Assembly: GCA_013396915.1 (NCBI GenBank)
Contig: VWZL01000170.1
Span: 496,001-560,000, forward strand
From: Stercorarius parasiticus
Lineage: Eukaryota; Chordata; Aves; Charadriiformes; Stercorariidae
DNA: 64,000 nt
Direction: 5' to 3'
The first letter of the stretch is position 1; every line of letters begins with the position of its first letter. Position numbers and translations under genes: made by a program. Below are positions 1 through 11,155 of this stretch, in pieces. The notes beneath the pieces are model-generated. The model did no database searches. It had not been told where the DNA came from and saw only the letters and a list, made by a program, of their open reading frames with translations.

Positions 1-378
1 TTCAGTACTAGTAAAAGAAGAAGGAAATTCCATTTCTAGAAAGATAATAAAAAAAGCAAACATAACAACGCAATACACAGTATTCTTGACATATCACCTC
101 GATGTCATGAGTTTTCCAGTCCCCAAAGCTACCACATTCTCCCATGAACAACAGGACTAATGGCAGTACTGTACCTTCACACCTGCGCACGCTGCAGGGT
201 TCGGAAGCAGCCCATCTTATTCGGGCAGAAAGAAGCTGAGGGGAGGCTTCTGCCGGTGAACCCATGAAGAGCCTCCGGGCCTAGAAGTCTGTCAGCCCCA
301 CTCCGGGCCGGGCCTCGCCTCCCCCGGGCGCGCCTCCCCACCACCCTCCTCCCCCGCCGCCAGGCTGCCGCTACGCAC
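1..378 (-). other. YTHDC2: YTHDC2 intron 1 (5' part)
   Basis: Read on the minus strand, this follows the first coding exon of YTHDC2. It begins with a donor GTGCGT (378 down to 373) and runs off the left edge, so exon 2 is not in the window. The part next to the exon (about 290-378) is still CpG island; the rest is ordinary AT-rich intron. I see no repeat or other gene in it. Confidence 0.85.
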
Positions 379-577
379 CTTTCTCGTCTCCGTACCGGAA
401 CCGCTCCAGGGCCAGGTTCACCGCGATCTCCACCTCCTCGTCGACGCGGATATCCTTCAGCCCCTTGCCTCGGCCGCGGCCTGCCGCGGGGGCGGCGGAG
501 GCGGCCCCGGCGGTGTTACCCGAGACCCACGACCCCCCGCCGGGCTGCCGCGGGGAGACGCTGCTGGGCCGCGACAT
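379..577 (-). CDS. YTHDC2: YTHDC2 first coding exon (partial gene)
   Basis: This encodes the first 66 residues of YTHDC2, an ATP-dependent 3'-5' RNA helicase with R3H, DEAH-helicase, ankyrin and YTH (m6A-reading) domains, known in mammals for driving germ cells into meiosis with MEIOC. The frame opens with MSRPSSVSPRQP, the conserved vertebrate start, then a low-complexity Gly/Ala/Arg linker and KGLKDIRVDEEVEIAVNLAL, the start of the R3H domain. It ends in FRYGDEK plus one base at a good donor (AAAG|GTGCGT). Phase 1 fits the next human residue, an acidic Glu. The ATG at 577 is chosen because it matches the family start. The remaining exons lie off the left edge. The gene points away from MCC, matching the human gene order. 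Confidence 0.93.
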
Positions 578-719
578 GGCTGGGCGACCGGGCGGGTGGT
601 GGCCGGGGGCGTCGCGGGGGGTGTGTGAGGGCGATGGGGCGAGTGTTGGCGGGGCGGGGAGAACGGCCGGGGCCGCCGTAGTGCCTCTGCAGCAGCGGGG
701 CCGGGACGGCGCAGCGTCG

Positions 720-727
720 TGACGTCA
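720..727. promoter_or_regulatory. CRE/ATF palindrome TGACGTCA
   Basis: A perfect 8-bp cAMP-response element lies 143 bp upstream of the YTHDC2 start codon, inside the CpG island. Full CREs in CpG islands are typically bound by CREB/ATF factors, and in testis by CREM. That it drives YTHDC2 is inferred from position. Confidence 0.55.
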
Positions 728-969
728 GTGCGCGAGGGACGGCGCCTGTGGCAGCGCGCGCCCCGCTGCCCTCCTGAGGTGGCCGCCGCAGGCGGTGGAA
801 GGGTTGTCCGCGGGGCGCTCAGAGCCGACGGGCGGCAGGCGGGGCCCACGGGTTGTGGCGGGATGTTGTTTCCTGCGACTTTCGAGGTCCCGGAGGGGAG
901 GCGCCGACTCCCCCGCCAGGGAGTCGGTGAGGTATTTTCAGTCACGTACGCCTTTGGGACAGTTACACC

Positions 970-1114
970 TTCCATCCCTGGCAGTGTTCAAGGCCAGACT
1001 GGATGAGGCTTTGAGCAGCCTGGTCTAGTGGGAGGTGTCCCTGCCCATGGCAGGGGGGTTGGAACTAAATGATCCTTAAGGTCTCTTCCAACCCAAGCCA
1101 TTCTATGATTCTAT
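970..1114 (+). mobile_element. CR1 LINE, 3' end fragment
   Basis: The last ~145 bp of a chicken-repeat-1 element in plus orientation. Recognisable parts are the stretch reading 'ccctggcagtgttcaaggcc', then 'gggaggtgtccctgcccatg', then 'ttggaactaaatgatcctta' and the terminal octamers ATTCTATG-ATTCTAT. 5' truncation is the norm for CR1. It sits directly against the outer edge of the YTHDC2 CpG island. Confidence 0.93.
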
Positions 1115-4100
1115 AATTAGCACAGGTAAATGGCGTGGGAGGTGCAACATATTGTCACACAGTTGTCGGCGCTGTTGCTTCGGTGAACGTGGAAGCTGAG
1201 GAATGAAACGTGCCTTCCTCAACTGGGCGAGGTGGCAAACGCACTCAGTGCTGATGTCTTAAGGACAAATAACAGTGCATGCCCAAAATTGATGTTGGCT
1301 AAATACAAAATTGTACTATAAATGGAAGGAATTGTGTTTTTTCCATTAGGCTGTTAAAGTGTATATCACTGAAATAGTGTACAATTGGCAGTGGCTAAAA
1401 AAGTAGCACTGCTATCTGGTCATAAATTACATGATTTAATTGAATGATATTAAATGTAGGTGAGTAAGATCATTGCATTCCTCAGCCTCTTCACTGTAAA
1501 GTATTACTTGCCCTCCATTTTGTAAAATGCAAGCAGTTTTTCAAGATGGGACTCCAGGGAGAAGTTGCTTAGCTATTTAGCATTATGGGGGAATTGATGG
1601 TGTGTTGCCTATTCTTTAGATCAGTAAATAGCCCTTGTGCTGAAACAATTGTCTTTTCCTGCTGTCCTTTGACTCCACACTGGCGATATGAAAAAACAAA
1701 ACCAAACAAACCCAAACAAACCTCTTGGACATGGTGCAGGATTAAGTGTCGAAGGTTGGTACTTCGGAAACATCAGTCAGGAGGACACTTTGAAGAAGAG
1801 CAGACTATTCCTCAAGTGTGAACTTCAGTGAAGAACCAAATAAATAGCAAATAAACGCTGACGGTGTCTGATGTAGCTGCCTGAAAAATACCTTGAGAGC
1901 CTTCTACCAAAGTTGTATACCAAAGCTGTCTACAAAGCTCACTTCAGCATAATTCTGTACTGAGGAATGGCACTGGAGCTGAAGGTTTGCCCTGTTGTAA
2001 GGTTGCTTTTAAAAATTTACTCTTTTTTTTTTTTTTTTTCAATCCAGGTACCTTCCTATACATCTCCAAACAAAAATACTTAATGCTATTCCTGTCTAGC
2101 TGTTTCTGTGAGATTTAGTACTGTCGTGTTACAGCACATCATATTTATTATGAAAATTTAAACACTTCAGCTTAACAAAAGGATTCCTCTTATCTTCCTT
2201 AGTATCAACAGTGATAAATCAGAGATCATAACTCATTTGAAAGAGTCACATAAGAAATCTTTAATTATGAACCCCGACGTGTTACCAGTTCCTGTGTCTT
2301 AACAGCATCGTCTAGCCTTCCTACAAAAAAAGCATGTGATTATGAAAAATGATTCCTCAGGCCCTATTCTGATCTCAGTCTGCGATCTTGTGTGTACAAC
2401 AGCTCACAGAGATAATAACTAGCTGTTATGTTAGGTCTCATCTATATAGTTAAGAGCAGTGAAGCCTGAGTGCATCCTGCATAACAGATATCTTCATTCA
2501 TAGCTTGCTTCTTTTATTGCTGTGTTGACTCTCCAATGCTATTAATTGTGAAAGACCATAAAAGTGGCGTCACTCGATTAAAAAGATAAAACTCAAAGCA
2601 CACAGTGAGGATCCACATGGAGAAAGAAAGAATGAGTAATTTTTATATACTCCTGCTGGAAAAAAAAGCTGCAGCCTGAATTCACAGCTAATGTAACTGT
2701 TGGTAGCATTACACTAGAGGTTAATCTGTCTCCAGGAGTTTAAGACAGGAACTCATAAAATATTAGTGAAATAAAGGGAAGCCTGAGTCAGTAAACTAAT
2801 AGTGTTTGAATTTAACACATTGTAAAGATGAGTGTAGCGCTGGCACACTGAGTATGATTTAAACTATCTGCTTGCTGTAGATTTTCACTATAAATAGACC
2901 TAAAACCCCCCTCAAACAGACAATAAATAATTCTTCCCAAACTGCTGATACAAATTACAGGAGTCAGCATTCAGGTAACAAAATATACTGAACACAGAGT
3001 AGTTCTATGCTACAGTGAAGTAGGAGGAAGATTGTCTTGATAAGGAGTTGTCACTCATATATTGCACACTGCAAGGAGTGCTGTGCTCTGCTAACTAGTT
3101 GATTGCAACCTGCACTGAGGGAAGACAGAATTGTGCCTTAAGCCTGCGTCTTGGGTCAGCTGTGCAAACTAGTCTCCTGTTTTGGTGAATTTTCTTCCAA
3201 AAACACAAAGGGTGATTCTGGACCACCTCTGAGGTGGCCCTCCAGCTCCGACTGGCCTGTATGTGGGCGATGGCCCTAGGAAGGAGGAGCAGGAACATAC
3301 TCTCTGGAGCACATCGGATCCAAACATGCCCATGCTAGTATGGCATGTGGCATGCCTCATAGTGGTGTAACACAGGTCCAGCTTCCCATTAGTTGTGTCT
3401 TCTCTCAGGCTTTTCTGAAAAGACCTTTACAGACAGGCCCATATTTACAAGCAAAGGAAGTGCTCTACTGCACTCAGCCAGATCTTCACCCAGCATTCTA
3501 CCTCCAGCTCAGGTCCAGATTAGGTGCAGAAGTACAACAGGAGCACACAACAGATTGTTCTGAAAACATATATATGAAACAGATTCTGTCTTTGTTTCTT
3601 AGACATGGTGGTTTATAAATATTCTTATACATTTTCTGTTGATAAAAATTACTAGCTGTAGATTTTCTTACTAGAATTAACAACTTGTGAGACTGAAAAA
3701 TCCTTTTTCATGGGTGGCCTGAGAAATAGCTTCTGGCTGAGGCTTACACAAAATAAATAAATCCTGGAGCAAGAATTATTTTCTTCTATCACCATATGTC
3801 CGAATGCCAATATATTTTTAAGGAGCAAAAATTAGTGTAACTTGTCAGAGAGTGGCAGCGAATAAAAGAATTGGTTACATGAATCCCTAATAGAGGTGTG
3901 TGGTTATTTGGATTTTCTAGAGTTAATAAGATACAAACTTTGATTAAATTTTATCCTGGACTTGATGCATTTTTTAAGTCTTCCAATTACCTAATAAGGA
4001 GTGTGAGCTCATGCTGCAACCTTCCTAGTCAGCTGAATGGCAGTAGGATTTCTCTCTTCTACTTTGCTGCCTATTTTCATTAAACTTCGAGGAATTTGGC

Positions 4101-4212
4101 ATCTGAGACCTTTACTCCTTCCTTCATTTTTAGTTTAAACTGTTCAAACGTTATTTAAGGAAGCACTGAGAGCGGACAGATAGAAGCACACCTCAGTGTA
4201 TGTTTGCATACA

Positions 4213-4271
4213 CTGATACACCATTGATTACTCCTGATACACCATTGATTATACTGATACACCATTGATTA
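4213..4271. repeat. Short tandem repeat, three 20-21 bp units
   Basis: The 18-bp core CTGATACACCATTGATTA occurs three times, starting at 4213, 4234 and 4254, with 2-3 variable bases between copies. It is a small minisatellite-like array in intergenic DNA; no function is evident. Confidence 0.9.
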
Positions 4272-7113
4272 CCCCTCCCTCCTGAAAAGACAAGCTGTAG
4301 TTTCCAGGATGAGCAAATGACAGAGGACAGGACGGAGAGTGGAATGAATCTGTACTAGCAGATCTTACTACGTCTGGAACATATCATAAAGCCAGCATGA
4401 AAACTGCAGGGATCCCATGGCTTACCAGGCTGCGGGGTAGACCGAAGGCAGAAAGATTTCATACCTGTCATTGATGTTCTTTTGCCTCTGCTAAAATTGG
4501 AATTAAGTGGAACTGGTATGTTCCCTAAAGAGATTTATTTACACTGAATTGTCATTTTGTGATAGAATACTGTTTGACTGAAATATTTTGGACAAAACTA
4601 TACCTGCATTGCAGAAATTTTCTGGAGCACAGAACATGTCTAACTATTTCATCAATCAGTAGTCTGCAGAAATAAGAAGTTATCAAGGTTACCTCCTCGT
4701 CACAGTCTACAAAAAGGCCATTTGTCTTTACAAGTGTCCCCATTTTTTTTTTAGTCAAAGTAGTATTTTGTTAACAGAGATATAGATTCAAAGAATAAAC
4801 TTCAATAAAAAACAGTGGAAATACTGAATATCTTTGTTTACATGCATATAAAGAAATGCAGGAAATAAACGTTCTGTCATGTATGCAGATCCAAATTGTG
4901 GATCCATGTGCAAGATCCAGGACTAGCAAATTGTATGGAGCAGGACAGTCGAGGTCGAGGACATTCTTGGAAAAAGGGGCAAACCTGTTCTCATTTATAT
5001 TCATCATCATCAAGCAAAAGTACACTCTTTAAAACAGAACAGTTTTACAAGGTAGTTGAGCATTTAAAGGTGAAGAATGAATAGAAGGCTTCTTAAAAAA
5101 TGGCATTAATAGTCTATCTGAATGAAAACTATTTTCAATCTTAGATAAAGTATCTCAGTTTTGCCTATCAGATTTTGGAGCAGGAGAAAAAAATCACAAA
5201 AAATTGTCTCAACAAAAAAACTCTTTTCTTTTGAAAATACAGTTTTAAGAATTTTCAACCAGCTCTGCTTGGTAACAACTCCACAGTAAAGACTGCACAG
5301 GACTTATATTTGTAGCTGGAGGTTGAAATCCTAGGTCTCTGATGTGAGGTGTATCAAAACAGATAATGTGAGAAGGATAATACAGTGACTTCAGACATCA
5401 GGATTTTAAGAAGAATTTAACTAGCAACTTCCTAACTAAACCATGTCTCCATTGATAGCTAATGCACTTTGCTGTATATGAAGACATTTTAAATAATATT
5501 TATTTAAACTCACATTATATGCCTGTTACTTTAAATTTTGTTACAGTGAAGACGAATAAACAAAGATGGTCTTTACCTGAAAGAATCTCTCCTTTGATAC
5601 CGCCAGGCATTGCTTTCAATCCTTGTGTATGCAAAAATCTTCAGTCTGCATACCTAAGCAGTTGCAGCAATTTAAATAGGTAGCTGGTCTATGTTACACT
5701 AACATGAGAAATATGAATTTTGTAAGTTACGTGATAAGAAATAAAATATTTCTATTAATTTCACTTCTCTAATTAAAAAAAAAAATGTTTACATAGGAAA
5801 TAATTTTTACTTGGCTATTATATAGGTTGGGCACAGATTACATGGGCTAGGCTGAGCCTCTGTCCCTGCTCCCTGGTTGGGGTAGGGGGATGTGCCTCCT
5901 GAGCCATCCCCGCTGTGCCCTGTCAGGACAAGCCACTCTCCACAGGAGTCCCAGCCACTCCCCAGCTGGTGTGCAAAGATGTGTCGGGCTCCAAAGGATC
6001 AAATCTGGGAAAAAAACACTTGAGTTGTAGGACATATAGCCATCCAAGCAGTTTTCAAATCACACTTATCTGTCACGACTGATGGCAGCACATTCTCATT
6101 TCTTTTTGACAGAAGAAGTCATGTGCCTATAAAATCGGTACGCAAAACTTCCACAGAAAGTTACATTTCCACAAAACTAAAAAAAAAAAAAATTAAAAAA
6201 TGCTTGGGACATTAAATAGTTGCACTTTATTAATTGCTTTAAAACAAAACTGCTTTCTGCAATATTTGTAATATGTTCCTACTGCCTGACATTTACTGCT
6301 GTCTTGGAATGCAAAGTCTTTTCTTCATTTGGCAGAAGTAATGGTGCATGAAACGCAAAGAATTCAGGGATTTTGAGAGATCAGGTCTGAGTGTGCCAGA
6401 ATTGGCTCTACTACAAGCTGTTCTTGCTATATTCTCATTTTTCTGTCATCGGTCTAACCAGGTCTGAATAACTGGGTAATTAGTAACTGTTAAAATGTGC
6501 TGTGTTTACAAACGTGGACAGAGATGCTGGCATGTATGAAAAAAAATGGGAATGATGAAGCTACTTGCCCCATTTCTATTTATTGGTTGAGGCAGGAGCA
6601 GAACATTGCTGTCCCATCACTGAAGTGTATTCCGGGACCTAACTACCAAGTACAGCTAAAAAACGCGGGTGGCAAATTTGCTTAAATCAGCTAAATAGCC
6701 TGACAGATTGCACCGTCTTTATAGGGGTATGTGACTGCTCCTGACCCCTGGTAATGTGGTCAGCATAACTAAAGCCATTTTATAAGGCAAGCACCCATTC
6801 TCTGTGACTGAGGAGGTCATGCATTTGTTCCCTTCCCCTCATTATCAGGCTCTGAAGGTCCTGTGCACCAAGCAGACAAACCAAACAGATTCCTTCTTCC
6901 CCTCCCTACTGGCCTTGAGGTTCCCGGGTGCCAGGGCAATTATTCCTTCCTTACCGGTCTTGAAGGTCCCAGGCAGCCGGCCAACCCGGTGGTGGTGATG
7001 ACCCTATCACAGAACAGGGCAGCGTAACAGCACCCATGACACGGTCTATAAAATCAAGCAGTTATGAGTCATAAGTGGGGAACCTGGACCAGAGCTGCTG
7101 CTGAAGAGTGAGT

Positions 7114-7132
7114 TCCCACCCTCTGGTGGCCA
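7114..7132 (-). promoter_or_regulatory. CTCF-like site
   Basis: The minus strand reads TGGCCACCAGAGGGTGGGA, which matches the classic 19-bp CTCF consensus at about 15 positions, including the whole TGGCCACCAG core. It lies between two divergently transcribed genes, where an insulator would be plausible. Binding is inference from the motif. Confidence 0.45.
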
Positions 7133-10100
7133 GGGACGCCTCCACCGTCACCTGCTTCCTCCACGGACTGAGTGACTCATATTCTGTTATATTTTTTTCA
7201 AATCTAGATTATGATTGTTAAACTGATACAGCAAATCATGCATTAAGATCTGACCCGATCTGCAGAGGGTCCAGGTGATGAGAAATTATAAGTTAAGTTG
7301 TATTATAAATTCTGTATTACGCTACTTATAGGTTGTACTTTATTGATTCTGCTTGTAGAAATCCTGTGCCATTCTGATCATAAATTCCGTGCTATACTAA
7401 TCAGAATGTTAAGAATATGAAGCTTTAATTGTAACTACCATCATCATTCTGCCAAGGATCCCTAAAAGAACCCGTCTGTCCCCTTCATGCCAGGTGACAG
7501 GGTGTCAGCCAGTTTACAGAGAAATGCCTGTTACCTGAGAACCTCATGGAGAAACAGGGAATTCTAGGAGGTGTGTTTCGCACAACTGGAAAAGGGCTGG
7601 ATGCAGTATTTAGGAAACAGGAAGGGATGGTATTCTGGGAAACTGGACTCTTGATGCATTGCACACCCTGACTACCTTCATTGAATATTGCTAAATTAAA
7701 ACTTACTGCTTGAAATCTTAAGGTACTGGTTGTTTTGTTTCTTGGTTTTGAAGGAGGTTAATCTTAGAGGGCTATGGCTGAAAGCTATGTAGTAGGCATT
7801 TTTTTCTTTTTTTGGTCAATTGATTCTGGTAATTTGGCAGCTTTCTATGTAGAGTCATTTTAGCTGTTTTTTTCTGCAAAACCATCTGTAGTTCAATCTT
7901 GAGGTGTCTGCAGTGATTTTCTGTTGTTCATCACCTAACTAGAGATAGTCTTGACTTTCAGAAATCACACAAACTTAAAAACTCCTATTGGTTTGGTGGT
8001 AAGTCTGAGGAGTCCGGCACCTCTGGAAATCAGATGTCTCATGCCTATCTTTCAGAGATCTCAGATTTTGTGTATATAAATATTGGAGAATAAATGCAGC
8101 TAGTACTACCACAGCATTATTATTCATTTTTGCAATGGCTGTCTGGCATATTTTTATACATGCATTTGGCAATCAGGGCATTATGGAAAGTTGATTGTAG
8201 AAAATAATCCAATATTGAAAAATTAGGGATTAATTTAATTTAGATGAAAAGATAAACAAAAAACAGATTGACAGTTACGATCCCCAGTTTCAAAAAGAAC
8301 ATGTACAAACTTTCTTCTTTTGAGAAATACCAAGCCTATTACCCAAGAGGGGATAGGCAGCAGTATGGACGTCTCACTCCTTGTCCTCCTTCCTTGTTCT
8401 CTCGCCGTAACTTTCAGGACACCACGCACCCTTCCCACCAGGGACAGTGAGAATGCACCTCAGGAAGGACTGTACCTTCTGCACAGCATGTTCTTTGTTT
8501 TAACCATGTTTTTTGCCATCTGAAACTCACACTTTTAGCTGCAGGAGTGAGCTGCCACAGAATTAATAGCAGGCACCAGAATGTGGGGAATTACAGCTTA
8601 GAATGCTGCTTCCCAGCCAATGTGATACATCCTTTTAAAAGTCAGATGTGGATCAAGATACATGCCAGCAAGCTCAGCTGGTTTTACTGTCTTGCATGCC
8701 ATACCACAATGAGGATATCAGCTGTTTCTATCAGCCAGGAGGAACTGGTGTGAGTGATTTTTTATTAGGAAAAGTCAGAAACTACTGCACTAGGTTTTCT
8801 TGGGGCTTGCCTTGAAGATGCAAAAATTAACTGCAGCTGATCCCCCCAGAATGGCAAAAGCTAGCAGGAAAAACTCAACATATAAATAACCAACTCAGAA
8901 AGGTTGTTAGCAAGGAGCAGAGAGAATATGAGGAATGGATGAATTCCTAATCCACAAAGCAAGCTACTGCATGAAGCATGCGGATAAGATGAGAACAAAA
9001 GATAAAAGTGCCAACTAGGAAATTTAGCTAGATAAGAGAAGATGTGAGAGATTAGCTTAAAAAAAGAATAAGAATAGGCTAACTGTGAGGCTTGGCAGAT
9101 AGCATCAGGATGGAGGGAGGTCATTCTTGGAGATTCTCATTGCTGTTTTGGATCTGATGTTACTACGTTGGGTTTGGTGGCTTTTTTAGGAAACACTGTT
9201 TTAGGACTCTGTATGGTTGAGAACTTTAATTCTTAGCAAGAAGCAGTGTGTGCTATATTTGCAGAATGTGTGCAAGAATTCTCGTGTGTGGTGTTGAACA
9301 GATAGTCTATGGGATCTGGCTGAAGAAAATGGTCTTGTGACTGCCCAGCTCATCCAATCCTCAGTGTAAAACCAACAGCTGCAGTAAACAACTGGTCTCA
9401 CACATGAGAAACATCCTACATAGGACCGAGAAAAAGCACATGCTAAGACCAAGACCACTGTAGGTCAGAGGATGGAACATGATGTGACTCTTAAAAGATT
9501 ACACACTACAATCTGAAAGAAGGATACTTGCAGTATTCTTTGCTTACATTTTCTTGAAAGAGTATGAAGTGTGTTGGCTCCATACCCCAGTGCTCTGGTC
9601 ATCCAGCAAGAACCAGTGTGAGCAACCTACTCTGGAAAACTGCAGAGACTGAGAGAATGAGAGAGAGAGTGTATGCATGCTTGCACTTGCAAATAGTTTT
9701 AGTTAATAAAACACCATGGAGGCTCTTTGCCTTGTAATGACTTACTTAATCAAGGTACAATAAATATTAACAGTTAGAACTATCGCCGTCAGTTATTATA
9801 CTTGAAAGGGATTCTGCAGCAAGAGAAGTGCGATAACTTTGCTGACTTTACATATTCGTGAGCCATTGTCAACAAGAAGGAAGATCAAGTTGTTATGTGG
9901 GAAGAACTGGATGTCTTCAAAGACTGAAGTAATAAAAGGATAATATCTCATAGCATGGGAGAAATACATGTCCTTAATAACAGGGCATTTTTTTCCATAT
10001 ACAGAAATAGGTTAGGAAAAAACTTAGCTGACCTAATAATCAAGACGATGGAGTAAGAAACGTAATACTACTGTGAAACAGGCAAATGCTGTTCTAGGCT

Positions 10101-10688
10101 GTTTCAAAATACATATTTCCAGTAGAGATAAAATATATTGCCATTAGTGCTCTTGGTGTATCAGTTCTTTTCACACAAATAAGAAAAAGAATACTGATTA
10201 AAACTTTATTAGGTGTTGAAAAGGGTGCCAGAATTGAAGAAGCTATCCTATACACGTGAGATGAAAATGTTTTTTCATCTGCCAACATGACTTTCATCTA
10301 AATGCCAAGGAGACAGAAAGGCAAGGAGAGGTACAAGCCACGAACAAGTTCAGAGCACTATCTGACAATGAATGGTTGGGTCAGGAAAACAAATTATGTA
10401 CTTTTCAGGTAACATTTGATCAGTGGAAAGAGGCTGATGCTCTCTGCCCCAGAATGCTCCCATCTGTTAAATACCCCATCAAACAGCCTGAATGCAAACA
10501 CAGGGCTGCTCAAAAAACGCTGTGTTTTGTTGTAGTTTGTCCAGGTTTGGCTTCCACGGGCCAGACGGAGACAAAGCCGTGGCAGTCCAGAAGCGGGGAG
10601 CTGGGCCTCCCCAGCAACGGCGAAACAAGCGACCCCCAGACCCCCGGACCAAGCGAGGTTTGCCCAGACTCTAGTGGGGCACATAATC

Positions 10689-11018
10689 ATGACTACGAAG
10701 GCAGTTAGCCCTGATTTGGCCAGGCCGCTCACCCCCGGTGCCGCCATGGTCTCTGGCACCGGGACGGCAGAAAGATGGGCCAAGCTGGAGAGGCAGAATG
10801 ATGGTGTGGGGAGCAGGGAGAAGGCAGCAAAGGCTCCCCACTCCAAGCCCAGTCCGTGCGACACCCGGAGGGTCCCGGTCGAGGCGAGGTCCTCCCCAGT
10901 CCTCTGCCTCCCCATCCAGGCCATTCCGGCCTCTGCCGGCGGGGCCCCGGCCCCCTGCCCGCCTCCGCGGGGCCGGGCCCGGCGGAGGGTGNCCTCCTCC
11001 TCCTCTGGAGCTGGGCGC
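10689..11018 (+). other. MCC: Open in-frame extension upstream of the MCC start
   Basis: The reading frame of MCC exon 1 stays open for 110 codons upstream of the family start, with in-frame ATGs at 10689 and 10746. The latter sits in a perfect Kozak context (GCCGCCATGG), whereas the annotated-type ATG at 11019 has C at -3. The N at 10992 falls in this stretch. The known family start is the Met-Met-Ala-Ala at 11019, so this is probably 5' UTR and promoter; a longer N-terminus is possible but unproven. Confidence 0.3.
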
Positions 11019-11155
11019 ATGATGGCGGCAGCCGCCGAAGCGGAGGTGAGCAGCGCTGGGAGCAGCAGCAGCGATACCTCCAGCACGGGCGAGGAGGAGA
11101 GGATGAGGCGCCTCTTCCAGACCTGCGACGGCGATGGGGATGGCTTCATCAGCAG
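11019..11155 (+). CDS. MCC: MCC long isoform, coding exon 1
   Basis: Encodes residues 1-46 of the long form of MCC (mutated in colorectal cancers), a coiled-coil scaffold linked to Wnt/beta-catenin and NF-kB signalling and to cell migration. The start is Met-Met-Ala-Ala followed by a short Ser-rich run and SSTGEEERMRRLFQTC, as in the human long form. EF-hand loop 1 is D37-G-D-G-D-G-F-I-S-R-N-D48, with Asp rather than Glu at position 12. The intron splits this loop in codon 46 (AG|GTAGCG, phase 2). The Ala/Gly/Ser run is shorter than I recall for human, accounting for a long-specific part about 10 residues shorter. The first ATG has weak context, but the second, at 11022, has A at -3 and G at +4. 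Confidence 0.93.

Larger units (their letters stand above)
290..930. promoter_or_regulatory. YTHDC2: CpG-island promoter of YTHDC2
   Basis: A dense GC- and CpG-rich block surrounds the YTHDC2 start codon and gives way abruptly to AT-rich DNA on both sides. It holds several GC boxes (for example around 589-598 and 647-659), long G runs on the plus strand, and a perfect CRE palindrome at 720-727. No TATA box is evident upstream of the exon, so initiation is probably dispersed, as is usual for CpG-island housekeeping promoters. The edges are estimated by eye, and the transcription start cannot be fixed from sequence. Confidence 0.8.
1115..10549. other. Intergenic region between YTHDC2 and MCC
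   Basis: AT-rich DNA with no convincing gene on either strand: the open frames are short and show no family resemblance. Contents noted are a T17 tract at 2023-2039, a triple tandem repeat at 4213-4271, a GC-rich block at about 5830-6010 of unknown origin, a CTCF-like motif at 7114-7132, and a possible degraded LTR around 6727-7720 (TATA-like CTATAAAA at 7046, ATTAAA at 7695) that I could not confirm. Confidence 0.7.

Noticed and set aside
457..975. 172-codon minus-strand Pro/Arg-rich frame upstream of YTHDC2
   Set aside because: A CpG-island artefact in another frame of the YTHDC2 exon and promoter; composition is purely GC-driven.
6727..7720. Possible second LTR (TGTGACTG start, TATA-like at 7046, ATTAAA at 7695, repeated U3-like units near 6920-6975)
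   Set aside because: No CA end, no target duplication, and the TATA-to-polyadenylation distance of about 650 bp is too long for a typical R region.
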